Part shown: in pieces, positions 1 to 8,170 of the stretch
How positions within the stretch are numbered: position 1 is the first letter of the stretch
Layout: every line of letters starts with the position of its first letter
Origin: an uncultured Peptococcaceae bacterium
GTDB lineage: Bacteria > Bacillota > Peptococcia > Peptococcales > Peptococcaceae
Reading direction: 5' to 3'
NCBI GenBank assembly: GCA_902462325.1
Contig: CABQBF010000003.1
Location: 1 to 52,691 of the forward strand
Length of the DNA stretch: 52,691 nt
Translations under genes and position numbers: made by a program
Notes under the pieces: model-generated
What the model was told of the DNA's origin: nothing
The model's input: only the letters and a program-made list of their open reading frames with translations
Databases searched by the model: none

Positions 1-305
1 TGGAACTTCTCCATGTGGACAGCGAGATTGAAAAGCTGGTGGACAGTCTGACGGGCGCAAACAATGTCCTGCTCTCCTATGTGAATGTGAAGATAGCGGA
101 ACTGGACGGACGCAAGCAGGAACTTCTGGCGAGGATAGCGGAGTTGACGGTGGAAGCCATTAGCCCGGAACAGGTCAGCCAGATTTCCGGCTACCTCGAC
201 ACTTGGGAGAATGTATCTTTTGACGACAAGCGGCGTGTGGTGGATTTGATGATTACCACCGTAGCCGCCACAAGCGACAGCTTGAATATCACATGGAAAA
301 TCTGA
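1..305 (+). CDS. large serine recombinase, C-terminal end (partial)
   Basis: The reading frame is open from base 3 and stops with TGA at 303-305, so only the last 100 or so residues are present. They form a charged coiled-coil-like helix (IAELDGRKQELLARIAEL) followed by a tail with SGYLDTWENVSFDDKRRVVD and ending NITWKI. This is the C-terminal pattern I associate with the recombinase of integrative elements of gut Firmicutes (large serine recombinase with coiled-coil region). Such proteins cut and rejoin the ends of the element that carries them. The gene reads into the window from the left, so the left edge is probably the right end of a mobile element. The catalytic domain lies outside the window. 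Confidence 0.7.
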   Translation, partial: ELLHVDSEIEKLVDSLTGANNVLLSYVNVKIAELDGRKQELLARIAELTVEAISPEQVSQISGYLDTWENVSFDDKRRVVDLMITTVAATSDSLNITWKI

Positions 306-326
306 CGGGCGGCACACTTCCCGTCA
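303..326 (+). terminator. hairpin at the recombinase stop codon
   Basis: Perfect 7-bp inverted repeat TGACGGG/CCCGTCA with a 10-nt loop, starting on the recombinase stop codon. No T-run follows, so termination is uncertain. Bases 327-521 hold no recognisable gene, and the junction between mobile element and chromosome probably lies there. Confidence 0.35.
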
Positions 327-521
327 GATACCTACCCTGTGTAGTCCCTTGTAAACTGTACTTTCCCTTGCACCACAAAAACATTTATTTTTTGGCAGTG
401 TGCGCAGTATTTTGCATACAGTGGAGAGATTTTTTAATCAGCAAACTTTTGGCCCGCTATTTTTGCTGAGCACCGTTCTAAAAATTGATATGTCCATTAA
501 TAATGATAACCAACAATAAAT

Positions 522-901
522 TTAAGAACATACCATTCCCGCCAATGTTTTCCCAGCCCAAACGCCGCCTAAACAAAGCAACACACTGCCGCAAGCATAA
601 CTACCCGCCAATAAAAAACGCCGCTGTTCCAATAGCTGTAACGTCTCCAGTGAAAACGTTGAAAAAGTGGTAAAACCGCCGCAAAAGCCTGCCTTAAAGA
701 ATAGCTGTTGCTGCTCCGACAGTACGCTAAACGGCGTAATACCTGCAATAAAACCGATACAGAATGCCCCGGTTAACCGGTTAAATTGATGAGCATGGTG
801 CCTAAAGGAAACTCCAGAAAATAATATCCTGAAATGAAGCTCAGTAAATATCTACCGATTGCACCAACAAAACCGCCAATACCGACTGCCAGACAATTCA
901 T
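522..901 (-). pseudogene. crcB: crcB-like fluoride exporter, frameshifted
   Basis: On the minus strand an ATG at 901, preceded by AGAGAGGA, opens MNCLAVGIGGFVGAIGRYLL, then the family motif GTMLINLTG. The frame is broken at 769-784, where CCGGTTAA is repeated twice in tandem. Removing one copy restores a 123-residue protein that continues GAFCIGFIAGITP and carries the CrcB/Fluc signature GFCGGFTTFSTFS, ending at TAA 522-524. That is normal length for CrcB, a small dual-topology fluoride channel of the inner membrane. As it stands the product stops just after NLTG. A TATAAT (minus strand, 950-955) lies upstream, but I see no fluoride riboswitch. The break could also be reversible by slippage or be an assembly error. 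Confidence 0.8.
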
Positions 902-1417
902 ACCATGAAAATCCTCTCTGTTTTATATTAGTGCTTTGTTTATGTTTCTATTATACTACAGTTATTCCAAATAAAAAACATGAAACTTTTCCTAATTTCA
1001 TATAAAAAAATGATGATTGACACTAGAAATTCCGATAACTAAAATTTAAGAAATAAAAAATATTTTTTTATGTAAGCCAAAATTTAAAGCATGACTCTAA
1101 AATAAACTGAGCATATGTAAAAACAAACTGGCTTTATAAATTTTGCTGAGGCTGGCAAAAAGAAAATTATACAAGAAAAAATACTGGAATTCCAAATAAA
1201 GCTTCCAAAAAAGGAGGCAAAAAGAGGAAGATAAATACTATTGCATAAAAATTTTTATTGAGAATTCTTTCATAAGGGATTGACAAGATACATCATGCGG
1301 TTTTTACCTGACAAATTAACATCACTAAACTACGAAAAAGGAACCACTGTAGACAACAGCGCGAAGCAATATCTACAAAGTTTCCCAAATATAACGTGAA
1401 CAAAAACTATCGTTTTC
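902..1417. other. AT-rich intergenic stretch without a recognisable gene
   Basis: About 510 bp of strongly AT-rich DNA between the broken crcB and the anti-sigma-like gene. Apart from the crcB -10-like TATAAT at 950-955 (minus strand) I see no conserved coding frame, repeat or strong hairpin. Confidence 0.5.
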
Positions 1418-2512
1418 CTACCAATTTAATTCTGCATCACAATACACAATCCTGTCGATTTCTGCCATATCCAAGGGAAATGGGAACTTGTATTGGTACT
1501 GCATTCCCAGCCCGCTGCTGCCGCTACTGTTGCTGGTTAATGTCAATTGTGTCCCATCTTTTAAATACACGTACACTGGTTCTTCATTCAATCGCAAATA
1601 CATAGCCGTAGTTAATTTTATCTCCTGCAAAGCAATACTTAACGGCGACACCTCTATTTTTTGCAGCAAAAAGCTTTCGTCTTGATACCATAGCGTTTTC
1701 CACTGCCACATGGTTACAGTAGAATCCTGCTCAGGTATCTCAAACCAAAATTCCCATGGGCCTTCCGCCAATAAACGCTCTCCGGTTATCTCTAACGCCT
1801 CGTTCAGTTCATTTGCTAACAACATGCCTAACTGTAAGGTAAGCTTTTGCCCCGCCAGTTTTTTACGCGCAGAAAAGTCTAGCACAAAGCTGAGTTTATT
1901 GTCGTTTGGATTGTCATCGGGTAATGTATAAATTGTATAACCATGGCCGCTCATATGTTCCATTTGAATATGCGTATTTTTAAAGAATACGCAATTTTCA
2001 TCCAACACCACATCAAGCGGAGCTTCTACTTCCAACAGCACCCAAGTGTTGTGTCTGTCGCTGATAGCTTCCTGCACCGTTACTGTATAGCCATCGGCCT
2101 TGGCATATTGCTGAATTGGTGTGCGCATTTCATCGAGTTGAGCGATTTGCGACTTGCTATCGACGTGCAGTACCTCCAATAACCTACTATCGGTAGATAA
2201 CGTAGCCATAGCGGCAGTCCCTACTGATATCACTAGGGCGCAGGCAGCCAGCAGTGCTGCCAGACGTACTGTCTTTCTTCTTTTGCGTTGTCTTTTGGAT
2301 TTTCCAGCCGCTTCTTTTTCTTGTGCTTTACCTATCGGTGCGGTCACAGCCGTTAGGCTCCGACTTGCTTGATCCTGTAACCTGCTTATTTTATCCAGAG
2401 CCAGTTTCTGAATTCGTTCTTGTATTTTACTATCCAAGCACGTAGTTTCAGCCATCTGCTCTAAAATTTCCGGCTCTACAGGCAAATCCATCAATTCTTC
2501 TATACGGCTCAT
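1418..2512 (-). CDS. membrane-anchored anti-sigma-factor-like protein
   Basis: 364 residues. A cytoplasmic N-terminal part of about 80 residues is followed by one membrane segment near residues 83-105 (RLAALLAACALVISVGTAAM) and an extracytoplasmic domain of about 255 residues. This layout, with the gene directly behind an ECF-type sigma factor and overlapping it by 4 bp (ATGA, 2509-2512), is typical of anti-sigma factors that hold their sigma at the membrane; the outer domain resembles the DUF4179 type. The family assignment comes from architecture and context rather than a diagnostic motif. The two genes must be translationally coupled. Confidence 0.6.
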   Translation of the reverse strand: MSRIEELMDLPVEPEILEQMAETTCLDSKIQERIQKLALDKISRLQDQASRSLTAVTAPIGKAQEKEAAGKSKRQRKRRKTVRLAALLAACALVISVGTAAMATLSTDSRLLEVLHVDSKSQIAQLDEMRTPIQQYAKADGYTVTVQEAISDRHNTWVLLEVEAPLDVVLDENCVFFKNTHIQMEHMSGHGYTIYTLPDDNPNDNKLSFVLDFSARKKLAGQKLTLQLGMLLANELNEALEITGERLLAEGPWEFWFEIPEQDSTVTMWQWKTLWYQDESFLLQKIEVSPLSIALQEIKLTTAMYLRLNEEPVYVYLKDGTQLTLTSNSSGSSGLGMQYQYKFPFPLDMAEIDRIVYCDAELNW

Positions 2513-3069
2513 CGAACCACCCCTTTCTCCAGCAATTGCTGCCGTAGTGATAACCGCCCGCGGTATAATTTATTTTCTACCTGCTTCGCTGACAAATTGA
2601 GCTGAGCAGCAATCTCCTTAACAGGCATTTCCAAAAAGTAACGATAGATAAAAATTTCCCGTTCCGGTGTTGGCATAGCATCTATCACAGCGCGCAAAAT
2701 CTCTTCGTTGCGTGTACGGGCTAACATTTCTTCCAAATTAAGCTCCAGCTTCAAATCTGTTTCTTCCAGCGGTAAAGCCTTTATTCCACGCTGTCTGCGG
2801 CGATAATCCAACGCCGTATGCCGGGCAATTCCGTATAGCCAGGAAGCCAGCGATGTTCCCTGTGTCCAATCAAACCGCGCAGCACTTTGCCACAATCGCA
2901 CAAATACATCTGCAGTACATTCTTCGACCTCTAAACGCCCACCTCCGCCCAATATTTTGATCACAATCCAATGCACGGTTTTGCCGTACTGTTTTATCGC
3001 CTCCGACAAACCCTGCTCTGGATTTTCTAACAGCAGTTGTAAAAGTTGCCGTTCCTCGCTTCGTATCAA
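2509..3069 (-). CDS. RNA polymerase sigma factor, sigma-70/ECF family
   Basis: About 187 residues. Region 2 is seen in ADVFVRLWQSAARFDWTQGT followed by SLASWLYGIARHTALDYRRR. Region 4 is seen in PTPEREIFIYRYFLEMPVKE followed by IAAQLNLSAKQVENKLYRGR, a helix-turn-helix that reads the -35 element. It directs RNA polymerase to a small regulon, presumably under control of the membrane protein encoded immediately downstream. The start is uncertain: a TTG at 3069 follows GGGGGG by 6 nt and fits best, but ATG codons at 3075, 3096 and 3105 are in frame. It diverges from the rhodanese gene. Confidence 0.85.
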   Translation of the reverse strand: MIRSEERQLLQLLLENPEQGLSEAIKQYGKTVHWIVIKILGGGGRLEVEECTADVFVRLWQSAARFDWTQGTSLASWLYGIARHTALDYRRRQRGIKALPLEETDLKLELNLEEMLARTRNEEILRAVIDAMPTPEREIFIYRYFLEMPVKEIAAQLNLSAKQVENKLYRGRLSLRQQLLEKGVVR

Positions 3070-3136
3070 TCCCATCCCCCCTAAAACATGTTTCATTATA
3101 TACATTCGTTAATTTTTCTAAAATCACTCAAAAAAT

Positions 3137-3165
3137 TTGACAAAAAATTTTTCCTGTGGCATAGT
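3137..3165 (+). promoter_or_regulatory. sigma-A-type promoter for the rhodanese gene
   Basis: TTGACA at 3137-3142, 17-bp spacer, CATAGT at 3160-3165. The predicted transcript start is about 40 bp before the rhodanese ATG. Confidence 0.55.
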
Positions 3166-3209
3166 ACATCATAATACAAATTTTTATTTCTGCAAATGGA
3201 GTTGATTTT

Positions 3210-3635
3210 ATGGAGCTCTCACATTGGATTCCTATTCTCGCTGTCGCAGTCATTTTTTTACTGTTCACCAGTTGGCGCAGCAGCCGCCCGCTTCAAACAA
3301 CCGAAAAGAAAAAAGACGGAAAATTAATTTATCGTTCTCTATCTCCGGCAGATGGCTGGTCTCTGCTGCAGGGGAACCGCAAAGTAACCTTATTGGACGT
3401 GCGCACACCCGACGAATTCGCCTACAGCCATTTACCCAACAGCATCAATCTGCCGTTGAACGATTTAGAAAAGAAAGCGGTCCAGACTTTAGGCAACCGC
3501 AACAAAACCATTTTAATTTATTGTCAAAGCGGCGCTCGCAGCAAACAGGCTACAAAGCTGCTTTACGCCCATGGATTTACCAATGTACACGATATCGGCG
3601 GTATGACCACTTTTTATAAGCGAAAACTGCAATAA
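3210..3635 (+). CDS. membrane-anchored rhodanese-like protein
   Basis: 141 residues. An N-terminal membrane segment (residues 6-20) is followed by one rhodanese domain (about 40-140). It has the entry motif LLDVRTPDEF, the HLPNSINLP loop and the active-site loop CQSGARS with the catalytic cysteine at residue 105. Single-domain rhodaneses move sulfane sulfur from thiosulfate or persulfide carriers; being membrane-tethered, this one probably acts at the cytoplasmic face or just outside. GGAG lies ahead of the ATG. It is transcribed alone from its own promoter and ends in the shared terminator at 3713-3762. The physiological partner cannot be inferred from the neighbours. Confidence 0.85.
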   Translation: MELSHWIPILAVAVIFLLFTSWRSSRPLQTTEKKKDGKLIYRSLSPADGWSLLQGNRKVTLLDVRTPDEFAYSHLPNSINLPLNDLEKKAVQTLGNRNKTILIYCQSGARSKQATKLLYAHGFTNVHDIGGMTTFYKRKLQ

Positions 3636-3654
3636 AGAAGTATTTCTCCACACT

Positions 3655-3903
3655 TGTGCATAAATCTATGCAGAATGTGGATATTAGTGGATGATTTTTT
3701 TCTTGCCGGAAAAATAAAAAGGAAGTCCGAAGACAGGCTTGTTTTCGGACTTCCTTTTTATTATTTTCCGCGAAAGGTATCATTTAGACTACCTATTTTT
3801 TTAAATCACCGCTTCTATTTTCCTGACAACCAAGCAAAAAACTCACAATTTTTTCACCGATATTCAGAGGTTATCCACAGAGTTATCCACTGCCTGTGGA
3901 TAA
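3655..3903. other. cluster of DnaA boxes between convergent genes
   Basis: Three perfect matches to TTATNCACA: TGTGCATAA at 3655-3663 (reverse), TTATCCACA at 3871-3879 and TGTGGATAA at 3895-3903 (reverse). Two more have one mismatch: TGTGGATAT at 3676-3684 and TTATCCACT at 3883-3891. The right-hand trio forms a dyad and is preceded by an AT-rich stretch (3781-3860). The flanking genes converge, so promoter control is an unlikely role. Confidence 0.6.
3713..3762. terminator. bidirectional terminator
   Basis: Stem GGAAGTCCGAA / TTCGGACTTCC with A-run before and T-run after, so it works in both directions between the convergent rhodanese and YhgE/Pip genes. Confidence 0.85.
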
Positions 3904-3911
3904 CTCTGTGC

Positions 3912-6536
3912 TCATTCACTAATGCCGCTCTCTTTAAACTTTCGGTTAAACCATTCCATCAACGGATGCAGCGGCTTTTTCAGCAACATTCCAATTGCCA
4001 GCCCCATAGCTCCAAAAATTAATAAATGCCAGAAATCGTACCACAGGCTTTCTGCCACCGGTCCTGCAACAGCTTCCCGCATAGCACCAATGGCATAAGT
4101 AAACGGCAGATACGGCTGAATAATCTGGTAAAACTCCGGCATCACTTCCACCGGGAACGTCCCGCCTGCACCAGCAATCTGGAATACTAACAAAATAACA
4201 CAGACCGCTTTTCCTACCACACCTAAAATGGACACCAAGCTGTAAACAATCAGCATAAATATGATAGAAGCAAAAACGCTGACACTTAAAAACAACGGCA
4301 AATCGACAACCGTCACACCCAGTATGAATTTATCGCCCAAAGCAACAATCAAGGACTGACCAATCCCTATCGTCAAAAACGTCAGCATCTTGCCGAAATA
4401 TTCTTCCATCATTGTATTCGCCCGTTCTGCTTCAGCCGGCTTGGCTTCCGTGGTAAGCACAGCACTTAACAGCAAGCACCCCACCCACAAAGACAAAATC
4501 GTATAAAACGGCGCCATAGCTGTTCCGTAATTGTCCATGTGATACAGCCGTTCTTCTTTTAGCTCTACTGGACCGGAGAAATAATCGGCTGCTGCATCGG
4601 TATCATTTTCCAATAAACTGATTAACGTGTCCAAATTGCTATCGCTGAACTTATTCATAATTTGACTGAGCCGCGCCAACTCCGCTTTCGCCTCCGGAAC
4701 AGCCTTGTTCAACTGGGCCAGCAAATCTGCGCCCTTTGTTTCTGTATCACTGGCTTGCTGCAGCAAATCGCTGATTTTAGGAACAGCGCCATCGGCCCGC
4801 TCCAAAGCTTCATTCAAATTGTCTAACGTTTGATATAAATCGGCAAACATTCCATCCAGCATATCAGCCCAACGATTTTCATATTGCGCCGTAATCTCCT
4901 GCATAGCCCGCTCAATTTCATCTAAAGTTTCCTCAGCAGTATCTAAAATTTCATCCGACAGCACAAAGACCTTATCTGCCGTTTCCAACAACGAACGTAC
5001 CTGCTTAATGTCTCTGTCTAACAAAGAATCTACATCGCGCAAATCCTGCAAAATCGTTTCCACACTGATGCCTGAATTTTGCAGCTTCTGCACCAGAGCT
5101 TCCACCGCCTGCACCTTAGCTTGTGCCTGCGTTACCTCCTGCACAATCGAGTCAATTTTAGCCACAACCTCTTCCGGCGCCATCGCAGCCACTGCCTCCC
5201 GCTTGCTCTGGTTATCGGCAATCGTCTGCTGTAACGCTGCCTGCGCCTGTTGGGTTTGCTCTATTTTTTGCGTCAAAAACATTCTTTCTTCTTCTGTCTG
5301 TGCTGCTTCCAAAAGCGCCTGCAGCTCCCTTTCCACCAACTTCAACGCCGTTTCCTGCTTCTGCAGTGCTGCATCCGCTGTGTCATACATGACAACAATC
5401 ACCTGCTGCACCTGCTCTGGATTTTGCGCTAACCTTTGCAATACGTCCACCAGCTTCTCTGCAGCATTCTCTGCCGACTGCAGCAACTGCAGCCACTTAT
5501 CGTAATCCGGCTCCTGAATATCCTGCTGCTCCAACCACCGCAATACAGCCTCTAACGTAGCCTGTAAAGCCTCTGCTTTTTCCAACAGTGGCGGCACATC
5601 CCGCACCAGATCCTCCGTACTGTTCAACTTTGTCCGCGTTTCCTGCAGTAAAGCCCGCGTTTCATCTACCAACTGTTGACACCGGTCAAATTTATCGCTG
5701 ATATACGCCACACTATCTGCCCGAAATTGCTCCGCGTCGCCTAACAGCGCGTCGCTCCGTGCCGAAAAATCTTTTAGCTGATGAATGCCGTCTTCCATAA
5801 GAGGCACCGATTCATTGGCAGTCGCCAACAATTCCTCCACAGTGGCAAGCCCTTCCTGCGCCTTTTCCAACTCCGCTACCAGTTCATTGAAGTTGACATT
5901 CACTGTCAGCACGACATCCCGCAGCCTTTTGATTTTGCTTTCGTTGCTCTCTAAGCCTTGCCCCACATCGTTGCCTATAGAGAATACAACCTTATCCACC
6001 ACTTCTAAAATGGCTTTGCTGACCTCGTTGGTTACAGTTTTCGCACCGGTATCCGTAATTTTGGGCGCAATGGCATTACTTTTTTCATTCACCCGATAAA
6101 TAATTTGCGGCTTTTGATAGTCGCCATCCAGCACATTGACAAGCTGCTTCGTAAAATCTTCTGGAATTTCCAGCATTGCATAATAGCGGTCATGGGTAAG
6201 CCCATATTCGGCGTCATCTTCCTCTACAAACTGCCAGCCTATGGCATCATTGCCCTGCAAATTTTTCACAATCTCATCACCGGCATTGATAGCATTGCCC
6301 TCCAGCGTGACGCCTTTATCCAAATTGACCACGGCTACCTTAATACCATTGGTATTTCCGTATGGATCCCAACAAGCGACCAAATTGACCCAAGCATATA
6401 AAGATGGCAACACCAACAGCCCTACCACGATCAACAATGCTACCGGATTATGCAAAATGTTTTTCCAATCACGGCGGTAAATTTGAAAAATATTTGACAG
6501 TCTTGTTTTTCCTCTGCTTTCTTTCTTATTCCCCAT
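3912..6536 (-). CDS. YhgE/Pip-family membrane protein
   Basis: About 874 residues from ATG 6536, preceded by GGGGGA 9 nt upstream; an earlier in-frame ATG at 6587 lacks a ribosome site. An N-terminal membrane segment (LLIVVGLLVLPSLYAWVNLV) is followed by the WDPYGNTNGIKVAVVNLDKG block typical of YhgE/Pip proteins, then a very long heptad-rich, Gln/Glu/Ala-rich extracytoplasmic coiled coil of about 450 residues. The C-terminal part has five or so membrane segments of the ABC-2 permease type (from APFYTILSLWVGCLLLSAVL on). Relatives include the phage infection protein Pip of lactococci and ESX/type VII-associated proteins. No partner ATPase or type VII gene is adjacent, so the role here is open. 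Confidence 0.85.
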   Translation of the reverse strand: MGNKKESRGKTRLSNIFQIYRRDWKNILHNPVALLIVVGLLVLPSLYAWVNLVACWDPYGNTNGIKVAVVNLDKGVTLEGNAINAGDEIVKNLQGNDAIGWQFVEEDDAEYGLTHDRYYAMLEIPEDFTKQLVNVLDGDYQKPQIIYRVNEKSNAIAPKITDTGAKTVTNEVSKAILEVVDKVVFSIGNDVGQGLESNESKIKRLRDVVLTVNVNFNELVAELEKAQEGLATVEELLATANESVPLMEDGIHQLKDFSARSDALLGDAEQFRADSVAYISDKFDRCQQLVDETRALLQETRTKLNSTEDLVRDVPPLLEKAEALQATLEAVLRWLEQQDIQEPDYDKWLQLLQSAENAAEKLVDVLQRLAQNPEQVQQVIVVMYDTADAALQKQETALKLVERELQALLEAAQTEEERMFLTQKIEQTQQAQAALQQTIADNQSKREAVAAMAPEEVVAKIDSIVQEVTQAQAKVQAVEALVQKLQNSGISVETILQDLRDVDSLLDRDIKQVRSLLETADKVFVLSDEILDTAEETLDEIERAMQEITAQYENRWADMLDGMFADLYQTLDNLNEALERADGAVPKISDLLQQASDTETKGADLLAQLNKAVPEAKAELARLSQIMNKFSDSNLDTLISLLENDTDAAADYFSGPVELKEERLYHMDNYGTAMAPFYTILSLWVGCLLLSAVLTTEAKPAEAERANTMMEEYFGKMLTFLTIGIGQSLIVALGDKFILGVTVVDLPLFLSVSVFASIIFMLIVYSLVSILGVVGKAVCVILLVFQIAGAGGTFPVEVMPEFYQIIQPYLPFTYAIGAMREAVAGPVAESLWYDFWHLLIFGAMGLAIGMLLKKPLHPLMEWFNRKFKESGISE

Positions 6537-6672
6537 ATCATAAAATCCCCCGTCAAAAAATTTGCTTTTTATTTTACGATATCGCAAAAAAGAAATAAAC
6601 CATTGTCTTTCAAGTTTCTGTATAAATATTTTTTTGATTTAGTTACAAATTGCAAAAATTTATACATGACAG

Positions 6673-6702
6673 TTGACACCTAGGAAATATATTGATTATT
6701 AT
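6673..6702 (+). promoter_or_regulatory. promoter for the DegV-family gene
   Basis: TTGACA at 6673-6678, 18-bp spacer, TATTAT at 6697-6702. The leader of about 110 nt contains an 8-bp inverted repeat, CTACTGCC (6720-6727) and GGCAGTAG (6792-6799), which may fold across the leader. Confidence 0.55.
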
Positions 6703-6822
6703 TACTTTTATATCCTTTTTCTACTGCCGCAAAATTTTTTGTACTGTCTTTGCCGATAGGTTGGGGGTATCAGATAAAACGACAAATTGAAGGCAGTAGA
6801 AATATACATCGGAGGTTTTATT

Positions 6823-7659
6823 TTGATTCGTATCATAACTGACAGCAGCGGCGATTTAGATTTGGAAGCTGCTGCGCAACTACAAGTGGATGTTATCCCC
6901 ATTCACATCTCGTTTGGTGAAACCGAATACCTGGACCGGCAAAATTTATCGGTGACTGAATTTTATAACAAATTAGAAACTGTCGATAAATTGCCAACCA
7001 CATCGCAAATCACGCCATTTCAATTTTGTCAGACCTTTCAGCCTTATCTGGAAGCGGGTGACGAAATTGTTATGATTCTTTTGTCAAGCCAATTGAGCGG
7101 CACTTATCAGTCCGCATTAACAGCTAAACAAATGCTGCAAACAGACAAAATTTATCTGGTAGATAGCCTGAACGCCGCGTTGGGTCAACATCTGTTGGTG
7201 CAAATAGCGGTGCGCCTACGGGGACAACAATTTTCTGCGCAGCAAATTGCAGAGCATCTCACTGCTTTAAATCAAAAAGTACGTTTAATCGCCTGTATGA
7301 AAACCATGAAATATTTACAGATGGGAGGCCGCGTTTCAGCGGCTACCGCCAAAATTGGCGGCGTGTTAGGAATTACGCCGATTATTTCACTGATTGATGG
7401 AAAAGTAGAAGTGGTGGGAAAAGTTCGCGGCCACAAAGCCGCCCTTCGTTGGATGGAACAGCATTTAGAGAAAGAGCCTGCCGATGAACATTATCCAGTC
7501 GTATTTTCCCACGCTATCAATTTAGAAGGCCGCGATGAAATGGTGCGGGCGCTAGACGCAGTTCTACCGAACGATGATTATCTTTACTGCGACTTAGGCA
7601 GTACTGTCGGCACCCATATTGGTCCCGGCGCTATTGGATTTGCCTATATCGCCAAATGA
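6823..7659 (+). CDS. DegV family protein (fatty-acid-binding)
   Basis: 278 residues. The start is TTG at 6823, 7 nt after GGAGG (6811-6815). The N-terminus IRIITDSSGDLDLEAA has the DegV fold entry, followed by VIPIHISFGE, TSQITPFQF and LSSQLSGTYQSA (the fatty-acid-binding serines and threonines). The C-terminus has GGRVSAATAKIGGVLGITPI and ends in GTHIGPGAIG, both conserved in DegV. Family members (FakB) bind a fatty acid and present it to the kinase FakA for phosphorylation and entry into phospholipid. No fakA is nearby. It stands alone behind its own promoter. Confidence 0.9.
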   Translation: MIRIITDSSGDLDLEAAAQLQVDVIPIHISFGETEYLDRQNLSVTEFYNKLETVDKLPTTSQITPFQFCQTFQPYLEAGDEIVMILLSSQLSGTYQSALTAKQMLQTDKIYLVDSLNAALGQHLLVQIAVRLRGQQFSAQQIAEHLTALNQKVRLIACMKTMKYLQMGGRVSAATAKIGGVLGITPIISLIDGKVEVVGKVRGHKAALRWMEQHLEKEPADEHYPVVFSHAINLEGRDEMVRALDAVLPNDDYLYCDLGSTVGTHIGPGAIGFAYIAK

Positions 7660-7799
7660 AAAAGTACCGCATGAAAATTGTATCGTCCCCCAAATTAGAC
7701 TAAAAATCTAACGAACGAGGGCGCTTCAAAAATCATGTGGTATTTTTTATTCAGCCTTTCAACCTATCCAACCCATTCTTTATAATTATAAAACAGAAC

Positions 7800-7940
7800 T
7801 TAGTGGATGAAATTTCTGCCGTTTATATTTCTAGCACCAGTATTTTAATGACAATCTCGTGTATCACATTCCTTGCAATCATTCCAATTGCTCTTAAATA
7901 CTTCCGAGGCAAAAAAGATATGGGAAACGAATTGGTCTAA
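7800..7940 (+). pseudogene. remnant of an MFS transporter C-terminus
   Basis: Translated in the frame ending at TAA 7938-7940, this segment reads AVYISSTSILMTISC, then ITFLAIIPIALKYFRGKKDM. It aligns with the last 40 residues of the complete MFS exporter that follows (TSTTNLMMTVSC, AVIPIALKFFRSKAEM). DNA identity is only moderate, so this is the tail of an old paralogue whose upstream part has been lost rather than a fresh duplication. No start codon or ribosome site belongs to it. The rest of the 7660-8140 interval shows no further gene. Confidence 0.65.
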
Positions 7941-8170
7941 TACAAAAGGACAACTGTGCGAGAGAAATTTTTCAACAATCATACAGTTGTTTTTTGTATT
8001 GTTTTTTTCATGTGCATACAATTACATCTCGCACTCAAATAGTCACACGTATTTTTTGTATCTCCAAAATTTTGACAAAAATTTTTTCTGTTACAATATT
8101 TTCTTGCAGGCTGGTATTATAAATAGTAAACTATCTAATTATGAAATTACTGTATGAAGAAGGGATTTTT

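Noticed and set aside
902..950. fluoride riboswitch before crcB
   Set aside because: The expected conserved riboswitch core is not visible; only a -10-like TATAAT is.
7680..7735. possible insertion-sequence end behind degV
   Set aside because: TTAGACTAAAAATCTAA and flanking sequence form a short inverted repeat, but no transposase frame or second end was found.
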